NCBI GenBank assembly: GCA_032871835.1
Contig: CM065298.1
Coordinates: 97,773,891 to 97,837,890 of the forward strand
Length of the DNA: 64,000 nt
Direction of reading: 5' to 3'
DNA from: Dipteronia dyeriana
Taxonomy: Eukaryota; Streptophyta; Magnoliopsida; Sapindales; Sapindaceae
Shown: piece by piece, positions 24,931 to 37,297 of the stretch
Layout: each line of letters opens with the position of its first letter
Position numbering within the stretch: the stretch's first letter is position 1
Notes under the pieces: generated by a model
Seen by the model: only the letters and a program-made list of their open reading frames with translations
What the model was told of the DNA's origin: nothing
Database searches by the model: none
Made by a program: the position numbers and the translations under genes

Positions 24931-25998
24931 TGTTATGGTTTTACAATGCCTGTAAAACCTTTTAACACCTTCCTGTCAATACTCAATTACAACTACAAGA
25001 TCCACTTACAAGTATGACAGAAAAAGAAGTCACAAATAAAAGGACAGTAACTCGGATCACATATAAAAACAGACCACAATATTGATCACTAGATTAAACT
25101 TGTATCAACAAATCAATCAGTAATCTTGCAACAACCTAAATATTTATTTACTGCTTTTATACCAACCAAAACAAAAACAAGATTCACTTGTTTATCTGAG
25201 ATTATAACAAAGCCTGATCAGTTATATGCACATACAAACATATAGACTTTATCAGAGAAATTGAAAACATATAAAAGATGAAGATAGAATAGTTTAAGGC
25301 ATGCAATAAAACTATAAAACAACACACACAACAAATTATCGTGGTTCAACTTGCAAATCAAGTCAACATCCACGTTGAGCAGATCCAAGAAAAGCTCAAT
25401 CCACTATATATGTGTTCTTACAAAAGAAACCACAAAATCGGTATAAGAAACAACTCAGAAAACCCATAAGAACTCTAGATCTATCACTCACAATAGCACT
25501 CGAACATAAAACTCTCATCAAAACTACTCAACCGAGATTGAACACTCTTAATCTTTCATTACAAATACATATAACCTCTCTATAAACACTCAAAGAACTA
25601 GATTATACAAGAAAATGCTTGGATTTACCAAGTAATCACCAAGAAAAATAGAAGAGAGCCATCAAGAACTTGAGAGAGAAAAACAAAGAAAACCCTAATC
25701 GTTTTCAACCAAAAAAATCAGAATGAATATTTCTCTCTCCACTTTTCTATATATAGCCTTATAGGCTGAGTCACACATAATATCTCCTTCAGCCAATATC
25801 AACACGCCACATAGGATTACATCACCAGCAAACCAGCTTATCTGATAAGAGTTTCAGCCAAAATGAAACGCTGCGTTTTGATTTCCAAAGAAAATCAGCA
25901 GCTCTTGGTTCTGATTTGGGCCTGAGTTGGGTACCGGTTTTGGGCTTCATGTCTGGGCCTTATATTGTTAAAAGATGGGCTAACCCATTCATTCAACA
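24931..25998 (-). repeat. solo LTR, copia-like
   Basis: A 1068-bp segment starting TGTTATGG and ending TTCAACA (TGTTGAATGAATGG in element sense), with perfect five-base duplications CGTGA at 24926-24930 and 25999-26003. In the minus orientation a TATA motif (CTATATATAGA) lies near 25750 and a CTCTCTC-rich leader follows. No internal retroelement sequence is attached, as expected after LTR-LTR recombination. The superfamily is a guess. Confidence 0.75.
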
Positions 25999-27498
25999 CG
26001 TGATAATTGAGTTTGGTTCCTCACAGACAAGAAAGAACCCACTTTTCTCTATAGTTCTTCCTCAAAGATGGATGGTACATATAAGGTTTGGTGATGGTGC
26101 ATGGTGAGCTCCTAAGGAGGAAAAATCTCCATGGTAATTATAGAGCTTATCTCTGTCTTAAATAGTGAACAAGATGAAGTGTAGAGAGTGTTGTGTATTT
26201 GGTATTGGTTGCTAGAAAGAGGGCATAAAATGGGGGTTAAATAGTGTTACACGAAATCAGGGAACAAAATTGGAAATATTACAAAACTACGCTCGGTGGA
26301 AAATTATGAAAATACCCTTGCGGTGCTAGGCATAATTTATGGTCTTGAAATTAGCTTAGCTAGACAGTGAAAGTAAGACCGCGAAGATCACTGGTTCTGA
26401 TGCAATGGTTAGGGTGCAATTAGAAAGCCACAGGGATACGCTTAGTACCTCGGTTGGGGTGCAATTAGAAAGCCACAGGGATACGCTTAGTACCTCTTCT
26501 TGCTAGGGTACACCTATGAATGGTCTAAGGTGCAATTAGAGCAACTTAAGTCATTTGCACAGTGAATTATAAAAAGCCCCCTGTATTCCTCCAAAATCAT
26601 AGAAACTTCAATCTTATCTCATATTTTACGTTTTTACCCTTGATTTATCCAAATAGCACCAACACCCCTAGATTACCAAATTCACCCGAAAATATTATTT
26701 AGTCCATTAAATACTCGTTTTCACCAGAGAAACAAACAAAGAATATATGAAATGGGGGCTAAAAATATATTTAGAAATGGTATGATCAACTATGGAAATT
26801 TGCACTAACTTCGCTTATATATATAGTGGAAATGTGTGTGAAATTTCAATCTCCAGCAATGAATCTCATAATTATACGGACACACCCTCAAAATTGTAGA
26901 CAATTAGGTTTATCTAACTAAAATTTTGACACAACAAGAGAAATGACTAAATTACCGAAGTCATTAAAAAATTAATTGATCAATTAAATCATAAATAAAT
27001 AGAGAGTACTAACTGAAATAAAAGTTATTAAATAAATAATAACGTAATGTAAATAAAAACAAAATTATAAGTTGTAAACAATCTTAGTTTATCAACCGAA
27101 ATTGATTGATTTCAAAACTCATCTGAATGGTGAAACCTTTCAATTACTAAGTTCAAGTTTAAGAAACTGCGACAACTAAATATAACTTATTTGTATATAT
27201 CAATCTTCTAACTACAAACATATATATTCGATGATCCAAATTTAAGAGTTAGAAAGAAAAAAATGTACTTGCTAGCCTTATCCGGATAAAGAAGAACTCG
27301 AATTGAAGTAGCTACTAAAAGATTATCTCGATTTTAATTTCATCTAAAACTAGGTCATGTGCCTAATTGTCCATATATGATATAACAAGTTAGAATGGTC
27401 TTATATCATGAGAAGTTTAGATGACCCAGTTATCTAGATTGCAATAACAATTTAATGAAGTAAAAGCTAGTAAATGACAAAAATTCAGAATCAATATT
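25999..27498. other. no gene seen; includes a 46-bp tandem duplication
   Basis: Continuation of the repeat that hosts the solo LTR. GGGTGCAATTAGAAAGCCAC starts at 26412 and again at 26458, a 46-bp tandem duplication. From 26700 on the sequence is AT-rich with no coding potential. Confidence 0.5.
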
Positions 27499-27697
27499 AT
27501 TTTAAGGACAATACTTGGTTACTGACCAGTCAGTACCCAAGGTACTTACCTTTGATTTTAATTGGTTGAAAAAACTATTTAAAGTGTTTAACATTAAATA
27601 CATAGGGTTGATGTTGATTTTTTCAACCAATCAAACCATTATGGTAAGTATCTTGGGTATTGACTAGTCAGTACCCAAGTATTTTTCTTATTTTAAA
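27499..27697. mobile_element. foldback MITE, copy 1
   Basis: Inverted termini with ACTTGGTTACTGACCAGTCA at one end and the complement of TGACTAGTCAGTACCCAAGT at the other. The arms extend inward (GGTACTTACC / GGTAAGTATC) and include AATTGGTTGAAAAAA / TTTTTTCAACCAAT, so nearly the whole 200-bp element can fold on itself. A second copy in opposite orientation lies near 36712-36870. Confidence 0.7.
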
Positions 27698-28283
27698 TGG
27701 ATGCTTTTTATTAATATTTGATAAATATAGATAACAATAAAATCAACTGAACAATGCTTAAATAGAAAAATTATAAACAAATGCTATTAGGAATTTAACT
27801 AAAATAAATACACTTTTTAAAAAATTTACCAAAAAATGAAAGTTTGGAGTAATCAGCATATTCTCAAAATATTTTCTAAAAGAGCACGTACTAAGAAACA
27901 AATGACCCTATATATAGAAAGAAATTCTTACGAAAAGTTACCAAAACTCAAAACCATTACCAAAAATGATAAAAACACGAAATGGATTATTAAATAATTG
28001 AATTTGACCACCCTATCTCATCAATTATGAGTTTTCTTTACTAATCGAAATTATTCAAATGATATATTATGGATTCAAATCAGATATTATTTGTTCCCTC
28101 AAAAGCCCTTCAAATGCTTATCACATCGTCACAATTGTTTAAGTCAAGACACTGAACAAAAATCACTAAGATGATCTTGACTGGAAAATTTCTAACAGTA
28201 TAAAACCAATATAACCTATCACTTATTCATAAATAAGGAACATAGCACAAATTATTGTAAACTTATCGAATTTAAAAAGCTAA
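27698..28283. other. AT-rich intergenic sequence, nothing recognised
   Basis: No coding, RNA or repeat signal that I can support. Confidence 0.4.
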
Positions 28284-28484
28284 AGATTATTTATTTTTTT
28301 GAAAGTCAGTAAATTAAAGCTTGAAAAACAGCACAGAAGCTAAAGAGAAACAACTAGGCATAAAGCACGACATCAAAACAACAACGCAATATCTCCTACA
28401 AAAGAGTACAAAAACATAGCAAAAGCACAATCAACAAACAGAAGACAAAGCCTAGAAAAACGAGACATCAGACATCACTCCATT

Positions 28485-29116
28485 TTAAGACATCATTACT
28501 ACCCCTGATCCTTGTTTTGTCAGCATATTAGCAAAAGAATTCGAAGACCTTAAGCAATACACCAAGCTATCTTGGCTTAGCCTAACGAGGGGGCTACGAA
28601 TATCGTAAATAGTTTGAACATGCTTCATGCTCCCAATCCCCCGATTGTTAACCCATGAAACAACCACCTTAGAATCACTCACAAACACAATATTCTTGCT
28701 GATTAACTTTGGTCTAGCCAAACATAAATCACAGGCCCTTGCTATAGCAGGAATTTCTCTGGTAACGGCATCTTAGGTCCCCACATTAGTTGAAAATAAG
28801 CATAGAACTTTCCCTCTGTGGTGTCTTAAGACCCCACCAATTCTAGCCTGGCCTGGAGAACCTCTTGCCAACCCGTTCACATTAAATTTGTAGGAATCAG
28901 TAAGGAGGGGGGGACCCACTCCTCAACCTTCCCACTCTTGATATTACTGAAGACAGTGCAGCCATCCTTTATGTTCAAGAGAAGAGTGGTGATAGGGTCC
29001 GACGAACCTCCTCCTAAGTTTTTGAACCACCATACCACTCAAAACGCACCATATCCTCCGCTTGAGTCAGGTTTGCTTCACCGTCTTTAAAGGCTTTGTC
29101 GTTTCTCGATTCCTAT
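28485..29116 (-). pseudogene. LINE RNase H domain, degenerate
   Basis: RNase H-like domain typical of plant L1 elements. KFNVNGLARGSPG (near 28890) has Asn where the first catalytic Asp is expected, GGVLRHHRGKVLCLF follows, and VSDSKVVVSWVNNRG is at about 28670. A stop near 28780 separates the halves. The C-terminus ends near 28485. Confidence 0.8.
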
Positions 29117-30207
29117 TGTTGGAAATTTGAACAGATGAACGCGGAAATGACATCCTAATATTTGTCCATAACTCATAGCAATTAATATCTATAGCAGAAA
29201 AGTAAGATGAGAAAAAATAAACCAATCACAACACAAGTTACACGTGAAAAAACCCAAATCGAATAAAAAACTACGGGCCATTAGGACGACAACGAAAGTT
29301 TGACAATATGATAAATTATTACAACCATATACTTCAGGATTCTCTCTCACACATCAACCTCAAACCATAGAGCGTTATCAAGTCCTTAAGCTCACAATCA
29401 AGCTTTACATCATGACTCTCAGCTCACAACGTTCACAAGATCCTTACCAAGAAACCCCTAATATCCGTTAGGTCTCCCTTGAATATCACCCTCGGATCTC
29501 TAACTTAATCCACTGATATTCTCTTAGATCCCTACTCCTCGGATATTCCAATGGGTCTCTTAGCCGGATCTCACTACTTTCTGATATTACATGGTGTTTC
29601 TTTTGACTTCACACTAAATAACCTAGTTTCAAGGTTCTATTTATACTAGTTATAGAGAGTTTAAAATAAAAGAAAATTCTACTCCTATACATGAGACTCT
29701 CTTGTTCCACAAAAGACTATTTCCCTTTATGTACAAGTCTTCTTATTCCATGTAAAGAGTATTCTTTTTCCTTCAAGTATAAGAACTTCCCAAAAGAACA
29801 CTTTCCTTTTTCGTTGAATATTTTTGGTCCCATATAAATTTCCACCAAATCGTTGTGGGTACCGCTGTCTGTAGTACAACGTTTCCCACAGTGTTAATCT
29901 TTGGCGGTGAACCTTTGTCCTTACCATTGTGTAATGTACAGCGCAAGGCATATCGATTTCTTCAATAAAAAAGACCTCTCTCTCAACCACTGTCTAAGCC
30001 ACAACGTTAGTGATAACGGTTTTATTCTTCTTCTTCATAGCATTTCAACATTGCTTCTTCTTGGTCTTCTTGTCTTCAAACCTCACATAAACACCAAATC
30101 CAACTTCCAAATGTTATCCCACTTCTCTAGAAAGTTTTATATCGGTAGAGTCTCGTTTGGTTCACATTGGGTTAACTTGAAAATACGAGTCAAAACTTAA
30201 AACCCAT
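29117..30207 (-). repeat. solo LTR-like insertion in the LINE
   Basis: Begins TGTTGGAAATTTG and ends TTAAAACCCA, about 1091 bp. It interrupts the LINE directly after the conserved VWTIW motif (30208-30230), with LINE sequence (RNRE...) resuming below 29117. No clean target duplication is visible (CCTAT and TATGG flank it), so the exact ends are uncertain. Confidence 0.5.
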
Positions 30208-30885
30208 ATGGTCCATACCATAACAGAAAATCGAGATCTCTAAGTCTTAGCATATTTTTTCATGGGGTAAAGACCCGGCCACCCCTCCACCAATCAATCA
30301 ATGTGGAAATGGGACAACAATTCGTCTACCACAGGTTCATGTATCTGTGCCAAAGATTCCAAGACCAATTGCAATACAAGAAACGATGGTCAATAGTCTC
30401 CATGTTATCAACACATAGGTGGCACTCCAGATTAGAACCCACAAGCACACCAAATTTGCATAAGACCACTTTTACCAAGACTCTACTATTGATGAGTTGC
30501 CAAACAAACACCTCCACTTTTGGATGATAAAAACCTATCCAAATGTCTCTTTGATCAACAAATTCCCCTATTTGTTCGCCTTCCAGGGATCTCTAAAAAG
30601 ATTTGACGGTGAAAACTTCTTTTGTACAAAGAGTCCAACCAATTGTGTCTAGATCCAAATCCCAAATTTTAATGTTTTTCGGAGATCCACGAAAGCAATC
30701 TCATTGCTTAACCTCTCAATTAAACAATGGTCTCCTTAGAGAAACCTCTCATAATTTGAATTTTCCCATTTCCCGTAATCTCTAACACTGCCGTTCTTGT
30801 TACAAGCCAATGCAAATATTCTAGGAAAAGCAACCTCCAGTGGAGTACTCTCCACCATAACATTTGTCCACAACTTGGCTCCATC
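30208..30885 (-). pseudogene. LINE zf-RVT region, degenerate
   Basis: Minus-strand segment upstream of RNase H. PLEVAFPRIFALACNKNG is at about 30830-30775. The zf-RVT zinc-binding domain is at 30517-30326 (VFVWQLINSRVLVK, then CHLCVDNMETIDHRFLYC). The VWTIW motif is near 30215. There are stops between blocks. The RT core itself is missing because the element is 5'-truncated. Confidence 0.8.
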
Positions 30886-32483
30886 TGACAGGACCCACCC
30901 CGACTCCTCTCGAATACGAGGGAGACCCTGTGGGCTGAACTTTTTGCTAGCATGATAAAAGAACTTTCTACTAAAACTTCCATAGAAAATACTTGCTTTT
31001 AAACATAAATAAATGTAAGAAAAATATTGGAGAGTACAAAATATACATAATTGTAATTCCCTTACATATTTTCGTTCGTTACAAAAAGTTTGTCAAAAAT
31101 GACCGATCGGACCAAAAACTGATCACTTTAAAAACTAACAAACTAGTCCGTCCCGACCAGAAAATCGAGCAGACCGAGTAAGAAACCCGAGTAGGCCGAG
31201 TAGACCGAATAGGCCGAGTGGGTAGAGTAAGTCGAGTGGGTCGAGTAGGCCGAGTAGAAATCCGACCACGTTCTAACCATGCCTACCATCCCGACCATGC
31301 CTACCATCCCGACCATGCCGACCTCACATTTCTAAATATGTTTATGAAACTTAAAAATGCATGACTTTTATGCTTCCTGATGTCATCGAGTTGCCCACCT
31401 CAAAACTTCTGAGTCCGCACAACCGAGCAGCTACCTGAAAAAATATTTTAGGAGTGAAAGGATAAGCGCTAACTCCCGGTGAGTGAATGGAAACTTTTAA
31501 AAACATTTATGAACAACTTTTCAACATGCATCCAGTAATACATAGTAAAAGATAATATATCTACTTTCGTACTTAGTAAACTGAATAAACTGAATGCATC
31601 TCTTTTCTGAACAAAAATAAGATACTTTATAAAATCTTAATCTGCACCAAATTAGTACCCAGAGATATCTTCAATACGTAAGCTGAATTTCTTCGTACAA
31701 ACGCAGAGTCGGGAATAACTTCTGGTCATACACGTGCAGAGCGACTCAATTACTCTTTATCTGGTCATACACGCACAGAGCGACTCGACTGACTTACACA
31801 TGTGTATAACACCCCCAAAAGCCAACAATAATCATAACTGGAGAAGGGTACAGGCCTGGTGCTTTTGTAAAAATCATAAATCTCTTCTTGATAATTCATA
31901 AAAATAATATAACTGATTCTGAATGCTAATATAAGCATAAAACATACTTTCAATTCTCTATATCATCACCATCAATCATAAAAAGAAATAAAAAACTTAA
32001 ATGATTTGAAGCAATTTATCTTAAGCATAAAACTGGAAACTTTTGAGTTAAAAACAAAACTGAAAACTTATTCACTCACAACTTAGACTTCAAGCTTAAT
32101 TCGGACCAAGTATGCTAGGTTCCCTTACTTCGTCTTCTTTCCCTAGTAATCACATAAAACCCCATTAGAAGCTGGATATCAAAGAAGAATCAACTGAAAT
32201 TTACAGTATCATGAGAGAGCTTCATTGACTTCTCCTTTTCTCTTTCCTTCTCTTTCTTTTCTTCCGCTTGATTCTACTGCTTTCTAGCTCTCACAATGTT
32301 TATCCTTATATATATATATATATATACGTATGGAAAGATAGCTGAAGTTGTGAGCTAATTAACTAAGCTCACATCTGTCTGTCAGCCATGCAGACCACCA
32401 AGGCTTACTCACCTGATGGCTTTTCTACTTCACGCTTATCCATTTTTTTTTTCAAATTGGGCCTGAAAGACATGGGTGTTACA
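30886..32483 (-). repeat. solo LTR, gypsy-like
   Basis: A 1598-bp segment with perfect five-base duplications CCATC (30881-30885 and 32484-32488). In element sense it starts TGTAACACCCATG, the usual start of many plant gypsy LTRs, and ends GGTGGGTCCTGTCA. Inside are an array of GACCGAGTAGGCCGAGT-type short repeats (about 31150-31320) and two CATACACG(T/C)(G/A)CAGAGCGACTC units near 31727-31785. It split a LINE reading frame. Confidence 0.8.
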
Positions 32484-32503
32484 CCATCCCCTACCCACGA
32501 CTA

Positions 32504-32869
32504 GAGATTATATATTGAAATATGAATAAATAGTTTTTCAACAAAATATATAAAAATAAATAGGAAAATATTTGCATGAAAATGAAACCGTGGTGTCAGC
32601 TACTACTTTATATGTGGACCTTAAGAAAAACACACACATAAGCCCAAATAGCTTGGTCAAAGCAAAAAGGCTCATATGGGCCAAACTTACCCACCCACTT
32701 ATCATGGTCAAATGAATGTATATATAGTTCTATGTTCAAACTTGATAAATAAATTTCTATTTCATGATAATGTATATATATATATATATATATATATTGA
32801 TACTCACTTTTTGTGTCGTTACCAAATTGCGATTATCAAAAGAATATTTATAAAAAGACATACGCAATG
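32504..32869. other. no gene; TA microsatellite
   Basis: AT-rich sequence with a (TA)n run at about 32771-32797. Nothing else recognised. Confidence 0.5.
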
Positions 32870-34690
32870 TGCTCTAAAGTTTTGAAAACCATTAAAACGG
32901 TAAGCGAGGGTATCGTCCAAAGGGAGGTGGTTTCCGTCCACTGTCTCAAGTTCTAGTGTTTAATGAAAGCATGTAAATAAGAATACGGATGTGGTGAGAA
33001 TGGTGTGTGTGAGAAGTGTATGCCTAGTGCGGGTGTGTGCGAAGAAAATGTAAATGAAAAGAATGCAAATAAAATAAAAGAAATATGGTGAGGTGAGAAT
33101 GGTGATCAAAGTGACAAATAATAAAATGGTGGATAGGAGAGATGCATGAGAATGATCATACAAGGTTCATAAAGCTAACCATACATAAGTGCACAAATAG
33201 TGGTTGTTAAACATTAAGGACATCCAATTCAAGCTAAGGGAGAACAGAAATACAAAATGGATAGAAATGAGACCCCTCATCCGTAACTGGGAATCGAACA
33301 CCGGGTATTTTCAGGTGTCAATCCGAGATGTCCTCACCACTGGACGACTACGACGTTCTTCAATCTCATGAACGCATAAACACCCTCAATTAAGGATATT
33401 CAATTCAAGCTAAGGGCTTGTTCTCTCAATTAAGAGATTTACAAATTCATTCTTTAGAGCTAAGTGGTTAAAGTTATATCCGGATTGGTCATCTTAGGCA
33501 CAACTAAAAACCTACAAACACTCAATACCCATCCATACATGGCATTTCGACCTTCCAAAGACATACACACACAAATAGGTTATTTGATTACAACTACTCA
33601 TACAATTACATTAATCTACTTCTAATCCCATCCAAGAACACATATCAATTTCCAATCTCCACACATATGCATATCAAAATAAAAGATTAATCAATAATAG
33701 CAAAAACAAATCAAATCCCAAATGAATATAAAACAACCAACATATATTGAGCACAAATAAGGTTCACAATATTTCCCAGGTGGGGATTACACAATCAAGG
33801 AAACATAAAATACAAAGAGAATGAGTTTAAAGGAGACAACCCTTGAAGAAATACCTCCAGGAGCTCCATGAATCCCTAGCTCGAAATTGGTCATAGACCA
33901 CTCATATCTCTTTGTAATCAACTTTCAAAAGTGGTTGATGATGGGTAGAAATGAGTGGTGGAGAGCTTCCCATAGAGGAGGACCTCCATGGGAGCTTTGG
34001 AAGCTTCTCTCTCTCTTGATTTGTAACGAAGATGAAGAAAATAATGGTTTGTTCTTGTCTTTTTTTTTGTCTGTAAAGAAAGGAGAAAATGATATATTTA
34101 TAGTTAGGGGAAGTTTGGGGATGAATTGGGGTGTAAAAGGACACATTTTCCCCTCTAAAAACAGCCTTAAACAAACATGTCGAGGTCGAGAATCAGGTGT
34201 GTTGCAGTCTTGCAAGGCGACACACCAAACGATAGTAATTTTCGCGGCTCAAGTGTCGCGGCCGCGACACCAATTTTCAGTCTCGCGCACTATTTCAAAA
34301 ACGGGCATATCTCCCTATAGAAAACCCGGAATTACAATCCATAAAAATCGATGGAAAGAAGACTTTTGGCGCTTTCTAAAAATATATTGAACAAAACCTA
34401 GTTTGACCTGGAGAGGGAGATATGGTCCCTGAAAGTTGGGTGTTCTGCATGAAGCTCTCTGCCATTGTCATGTTTCCAACGTTGTGCACCGTTACAAAAA
34501 CAAGCATATCTCCCTCTAGAAAACCTAGAATTACGATCCATAAAAACCACTGGAAAGAAGACTTCTGGGGCTTTCTAAAAATAGGTGGTACGAAACCCAG
34601 TTCACTTTGAAGAGGGAAATATGGACCCTGAAATTGAGCTTTCCAACTGTCATTTAAGCTCAAATACCATATGTAGAGAATATGTACCTA
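32870..34690. repeat. unclassified dispersed repeat, copy 2
   Basis: Shares GGTGAGAATGGTGTGTG, TTAAACATTA and TTGTTCTC.. blocks with 23876-24930. It contains a tRNA-like sequence, an 18-bp perfect palindrome (GTGTCGCGGCCGCGACAC, 34253-34270) and a tandem duplication of about 199 bp (copies about 34290-34488 and 34489-34690, both with GCATATCTCCCT..TAGAAAACC). No convincing coding sequence. Confidence 0.5.
33280..33357 (-). tRNA. degenerate tRNA-like sequence (nearest to tRNA-Glu)
   Basis: The minus strand shows an A-box-like TAGTCGTCCAGTGGTGAGGA and a B-box-like TGTTCGATTCC at the right distance in a 78-nt span ending TTACGGA. This resembles plant tRNA-Glu. The anticodon loop reads ATTGACA rather than a Glu anticodon, an extra base follows the anticodon stem, and the acceptor and T stems pair poorly. 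Probably a pseudo-tRNA or the head of a tRNA-derived SINE. CAATTCAAGCTAAGGG occurs on both sides (about 33227 and 33402). Confidence 0.5.
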
Positions 34691-34787
34691 TACAAGGCTC
34701 AACAAACACATTATATATAAAAATACACTAAAAAACGAGAACAAATGATAGGTAATGGGGACCTCAAATAGGTGTTAATATCGCCTG

Positions 34788-34847
<60 letters not shown>

Positions 34848-34932
34848 CTACCTATATATATAATGATTTCTTATATATAGTTTGTGATCCCATCATTTGA
34901 CTTTTAAACTTGATAAACATGTCTACAAAGAG
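34691..34932. repeat. AT microsatellite and flanks
   Basis: An uninterrupted (AT)n run of about 52 bp at 34791-34842 in gene-free sequence. Confidence 0.8.
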
Positions 34933-35680
34933 CAGTGTTAGAAAAATCGGCCGCCTAAGCCGATTAACTGATTAGATTCCTCTAGTCGGTAGCTCACTGT
35001 GGTGAAAAAGTCTAAATCAACCGGATTATTTGACGACCGATTAATCGATCAAATCGTCGATTAATCAATCTCGGCAGGCTCGCCAGAGTCAAAGTCTTTG
35101 ACTCCACCCAGTCAATTTTTTTTTTTAAATAAAGATGGAGATAGGAAGAAGAAGTAGATATGATCTTACTGGAGCTCGTCATCGAAACCCATAACAGTGT
35201 GATTGATAAGAAGATGAATCGATCAACAATGAAAAAGAATTGATTTGCCGAGACAACAAAAGAGATGAAAAATTTCAAAGGTTTACTTAGTTTGTGTTCT
35301 GAGCTTTTGCCCTCCATTGCATAAAAAAAATATGAAATTGATGGAGTTTCAAAGAGAGTGTGTCTGTGTGTGTGTGTTGAGATGTGGAAGGCTAAAACCG
35401 GAAGCCATTGAGATGGTGGGTTCAGGAAGTTATGGAGGGTCCAGAAAAATGAAATTAAAAAGAAACAATAAATGGAAAAAGAAAAGAAACAAATATGATA
35501 ATAAAGTCAGATAGCGGGTCCAGAAAGTTATGGTGGCTCTATGATGTTAGTGACCATAATAAAAAACACAAATAAGAAATGGAACAAAATAGAAGATAAA
35601 AAAATATCCGACTAATCGGTCTAAGCACCAGGCGCCATGTCTCTGCCCGACTAGCGCCTAACGCATACGAGAACCTTGCA
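34933..35680. mobile_element. non-autonomous hAT-like element (candidate)
   Basis: Starts near CAGTGTTAGAAAAATCGGCCGCC and ends near GCGCCTAACGC...GAACCTTG, a pattern common to plant non-autonomous hAT elements. The ends are only weakly inverted and the flanks (CAAAGAG / CAAAAGAT) are only similar. It contains short open frames on both strands without recognisable domains. Confidence 0.4.
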
Positions 35681-35689
35681 AAAGATTAA

Positions 35690-36078
35690 GGATGGCAACA
35701 GGTTAGGTTTAGGTTTGGTTTTGCCAAAACAGAACCCATAAAATATTTTCTAGCTCGTATCCAACCATAAAGCCCGGTGGGTTCGTTTCCACCCACAGGT
35801 TTTGATGAACCACGAAAATCCATATGAATCCGTGAAATTATTCAGGTTTGGTTTTCATCTGGTTAACCAAAAACGACGTCGTTTTGAGTTTAGAATTCCA
35901 ATTTGCTCAAAATGTCATCATTTCGATTTTGGAATTATTGTTAAAAGAAAATATTCGAGATAGCTTTTTTTTTTTCTTTTCAAATCTGAACCCGCTTCGG
36001 GTTTACATTTTACACTCGAACACGACAAGGGATGTGAATTACAAAACCCATACCCGACCCACACGATTCCATCTTTAG
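35690..36078. mobile_element. small hAT-like MITE (candidate)
   Basis: Begins AAGGATGGCAACAGG and ends with the complement of AAAGATGGAATCGTG. Inside are GGTTTGG / CCCGACCC arms and the perfect 16-bp palindrome AAAACGACGTCGTTTT (near 35870). Ends approximate. Confidence 0.45.
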
Positions 36079-37290
36079 ACAAAAGTTATATATGTAAATT
36101 TTTCAAAATAACATTTAATTGAAAAAAAAATCTATTGTTGTTAATTAGTTGTTTTTAAACAGTCAAAATTATATCCTTACCATAAACAAATCCATTTTGT
36201 TTCATCATGCCAAATTATAGAATATATGATACAGTATTTGCTTTAAAAAAAATTGTTTCTTTCTGTTTATGGCCGATCATTAATGTCGAGCCTTTTATAG
36301 TTAAAATACAGGTGTATGATAATCAGTCCTGAAAGTGATTCCTATTTTTGAAAATATAATTTCACACAATCACCTACCTTGTATATCCCCATTAGTAACA
36401 TACCAAAAAGATTAGATTTTCCAACGATCAGAAAAATCTTTCACTTCTCATGGTTACACTCGCGTTTGCGAGCTTGCATCTATACACTCGTTTGTATAAG
36501 CACGTATTTGTATATAAATTCGAATCTATATATTTTGTATATAGTGTATATGCACGTAGTGTATGAGCTATTTTAATAAATTATGCCAAAAAATTATAAT
36601 TTTATCAATCATTTGTTCCGATTTAGTAAGGTAAACCATGTAAACTTTTTGTCAATGGAGTCACTGATATAAAATTAAAATAAAATATTTTTAAGTGTGT
36701 TTTAAGTATCTTTAAAAAATGCTGACTATTTTGTTTTTATTGGTGGAAAAATCCATCATCAACCCCATGTATTTAATATCAAACAATATAAATAGTTTTT
36801 TCCACCAATTAAAACAAATGGTTAGTACCTTGGGTATTGACTGATCAGTACCCAAATATTGTCCATCTTTAAATCTTAAGAAAATTAAATTCGTTTTTTA
36901 TAAACTCAAAAATTATAAAATATATGTAAATAAACTAAAAAGAACAATTTTCAAACTACATACAGTAAGAAATAAAAAGCATTTAATTACTTTGAAAAAT
37001 ATTTTATTATTATATATTTTTTTTAAAAAAAACTTTGAAAAACATTTTAGCCACTTTGACATCCGTATCAAATAAAAAAGCTCTTGGCCATTATCGAGAC
37101 AACGTATCAATGTAGAGATTATTTATTATAATCCCGATTTTTTTCGTAATAAATTTAAACTAAATCATGCATGTATTAAATTTTTGTTTAAAAAGAAAGA
37201 AAGAAAAACATACATGATTTAATTTATAAGATCCTAAATCAACAGTCAACAACACGTAAGAATAAAAAAAACGGATGCGCAGATGGCAAG
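36079..37290. other. upstream intergenic region with foldback MITE copy 2
   Basis: No gene. A second copy of the foldback MITE seen at 27.5 kb, in reverse orientation, lies at about 36712-36870 (TTGGGTATTGACTGATCAGT, TGTATTTAATATCAAACA). Its left arm is shortened. The remainder is AT-rich. Confidence 0.6.
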
Positions 37291-37297
37291 GGTGAGG

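Larger units (their letters stand above)
28284..32503 (-). mobile_element. 5'-truncated L1-type LINE carrying two LTR insertions
   Basis: A minus-strand LINE ends in an A-rich tail (element sense AAAAAAATAAATAATC at about 28300-28285). The flanks TAAAGATTATTTATT and TAGAGATTATATATT are similar and may be the target duplication. Coding parts are at 28285-29116, 30208-30885 and a short piece at 32489-32503. Two LTR-type insertions (29117-30207 and 30886-32483) interrupt it. Removing the second rejoins GDGAKLW to WVGDG, restoring a typical LINE motif ahead of PLEVAFPR. Confidence 0.75.
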
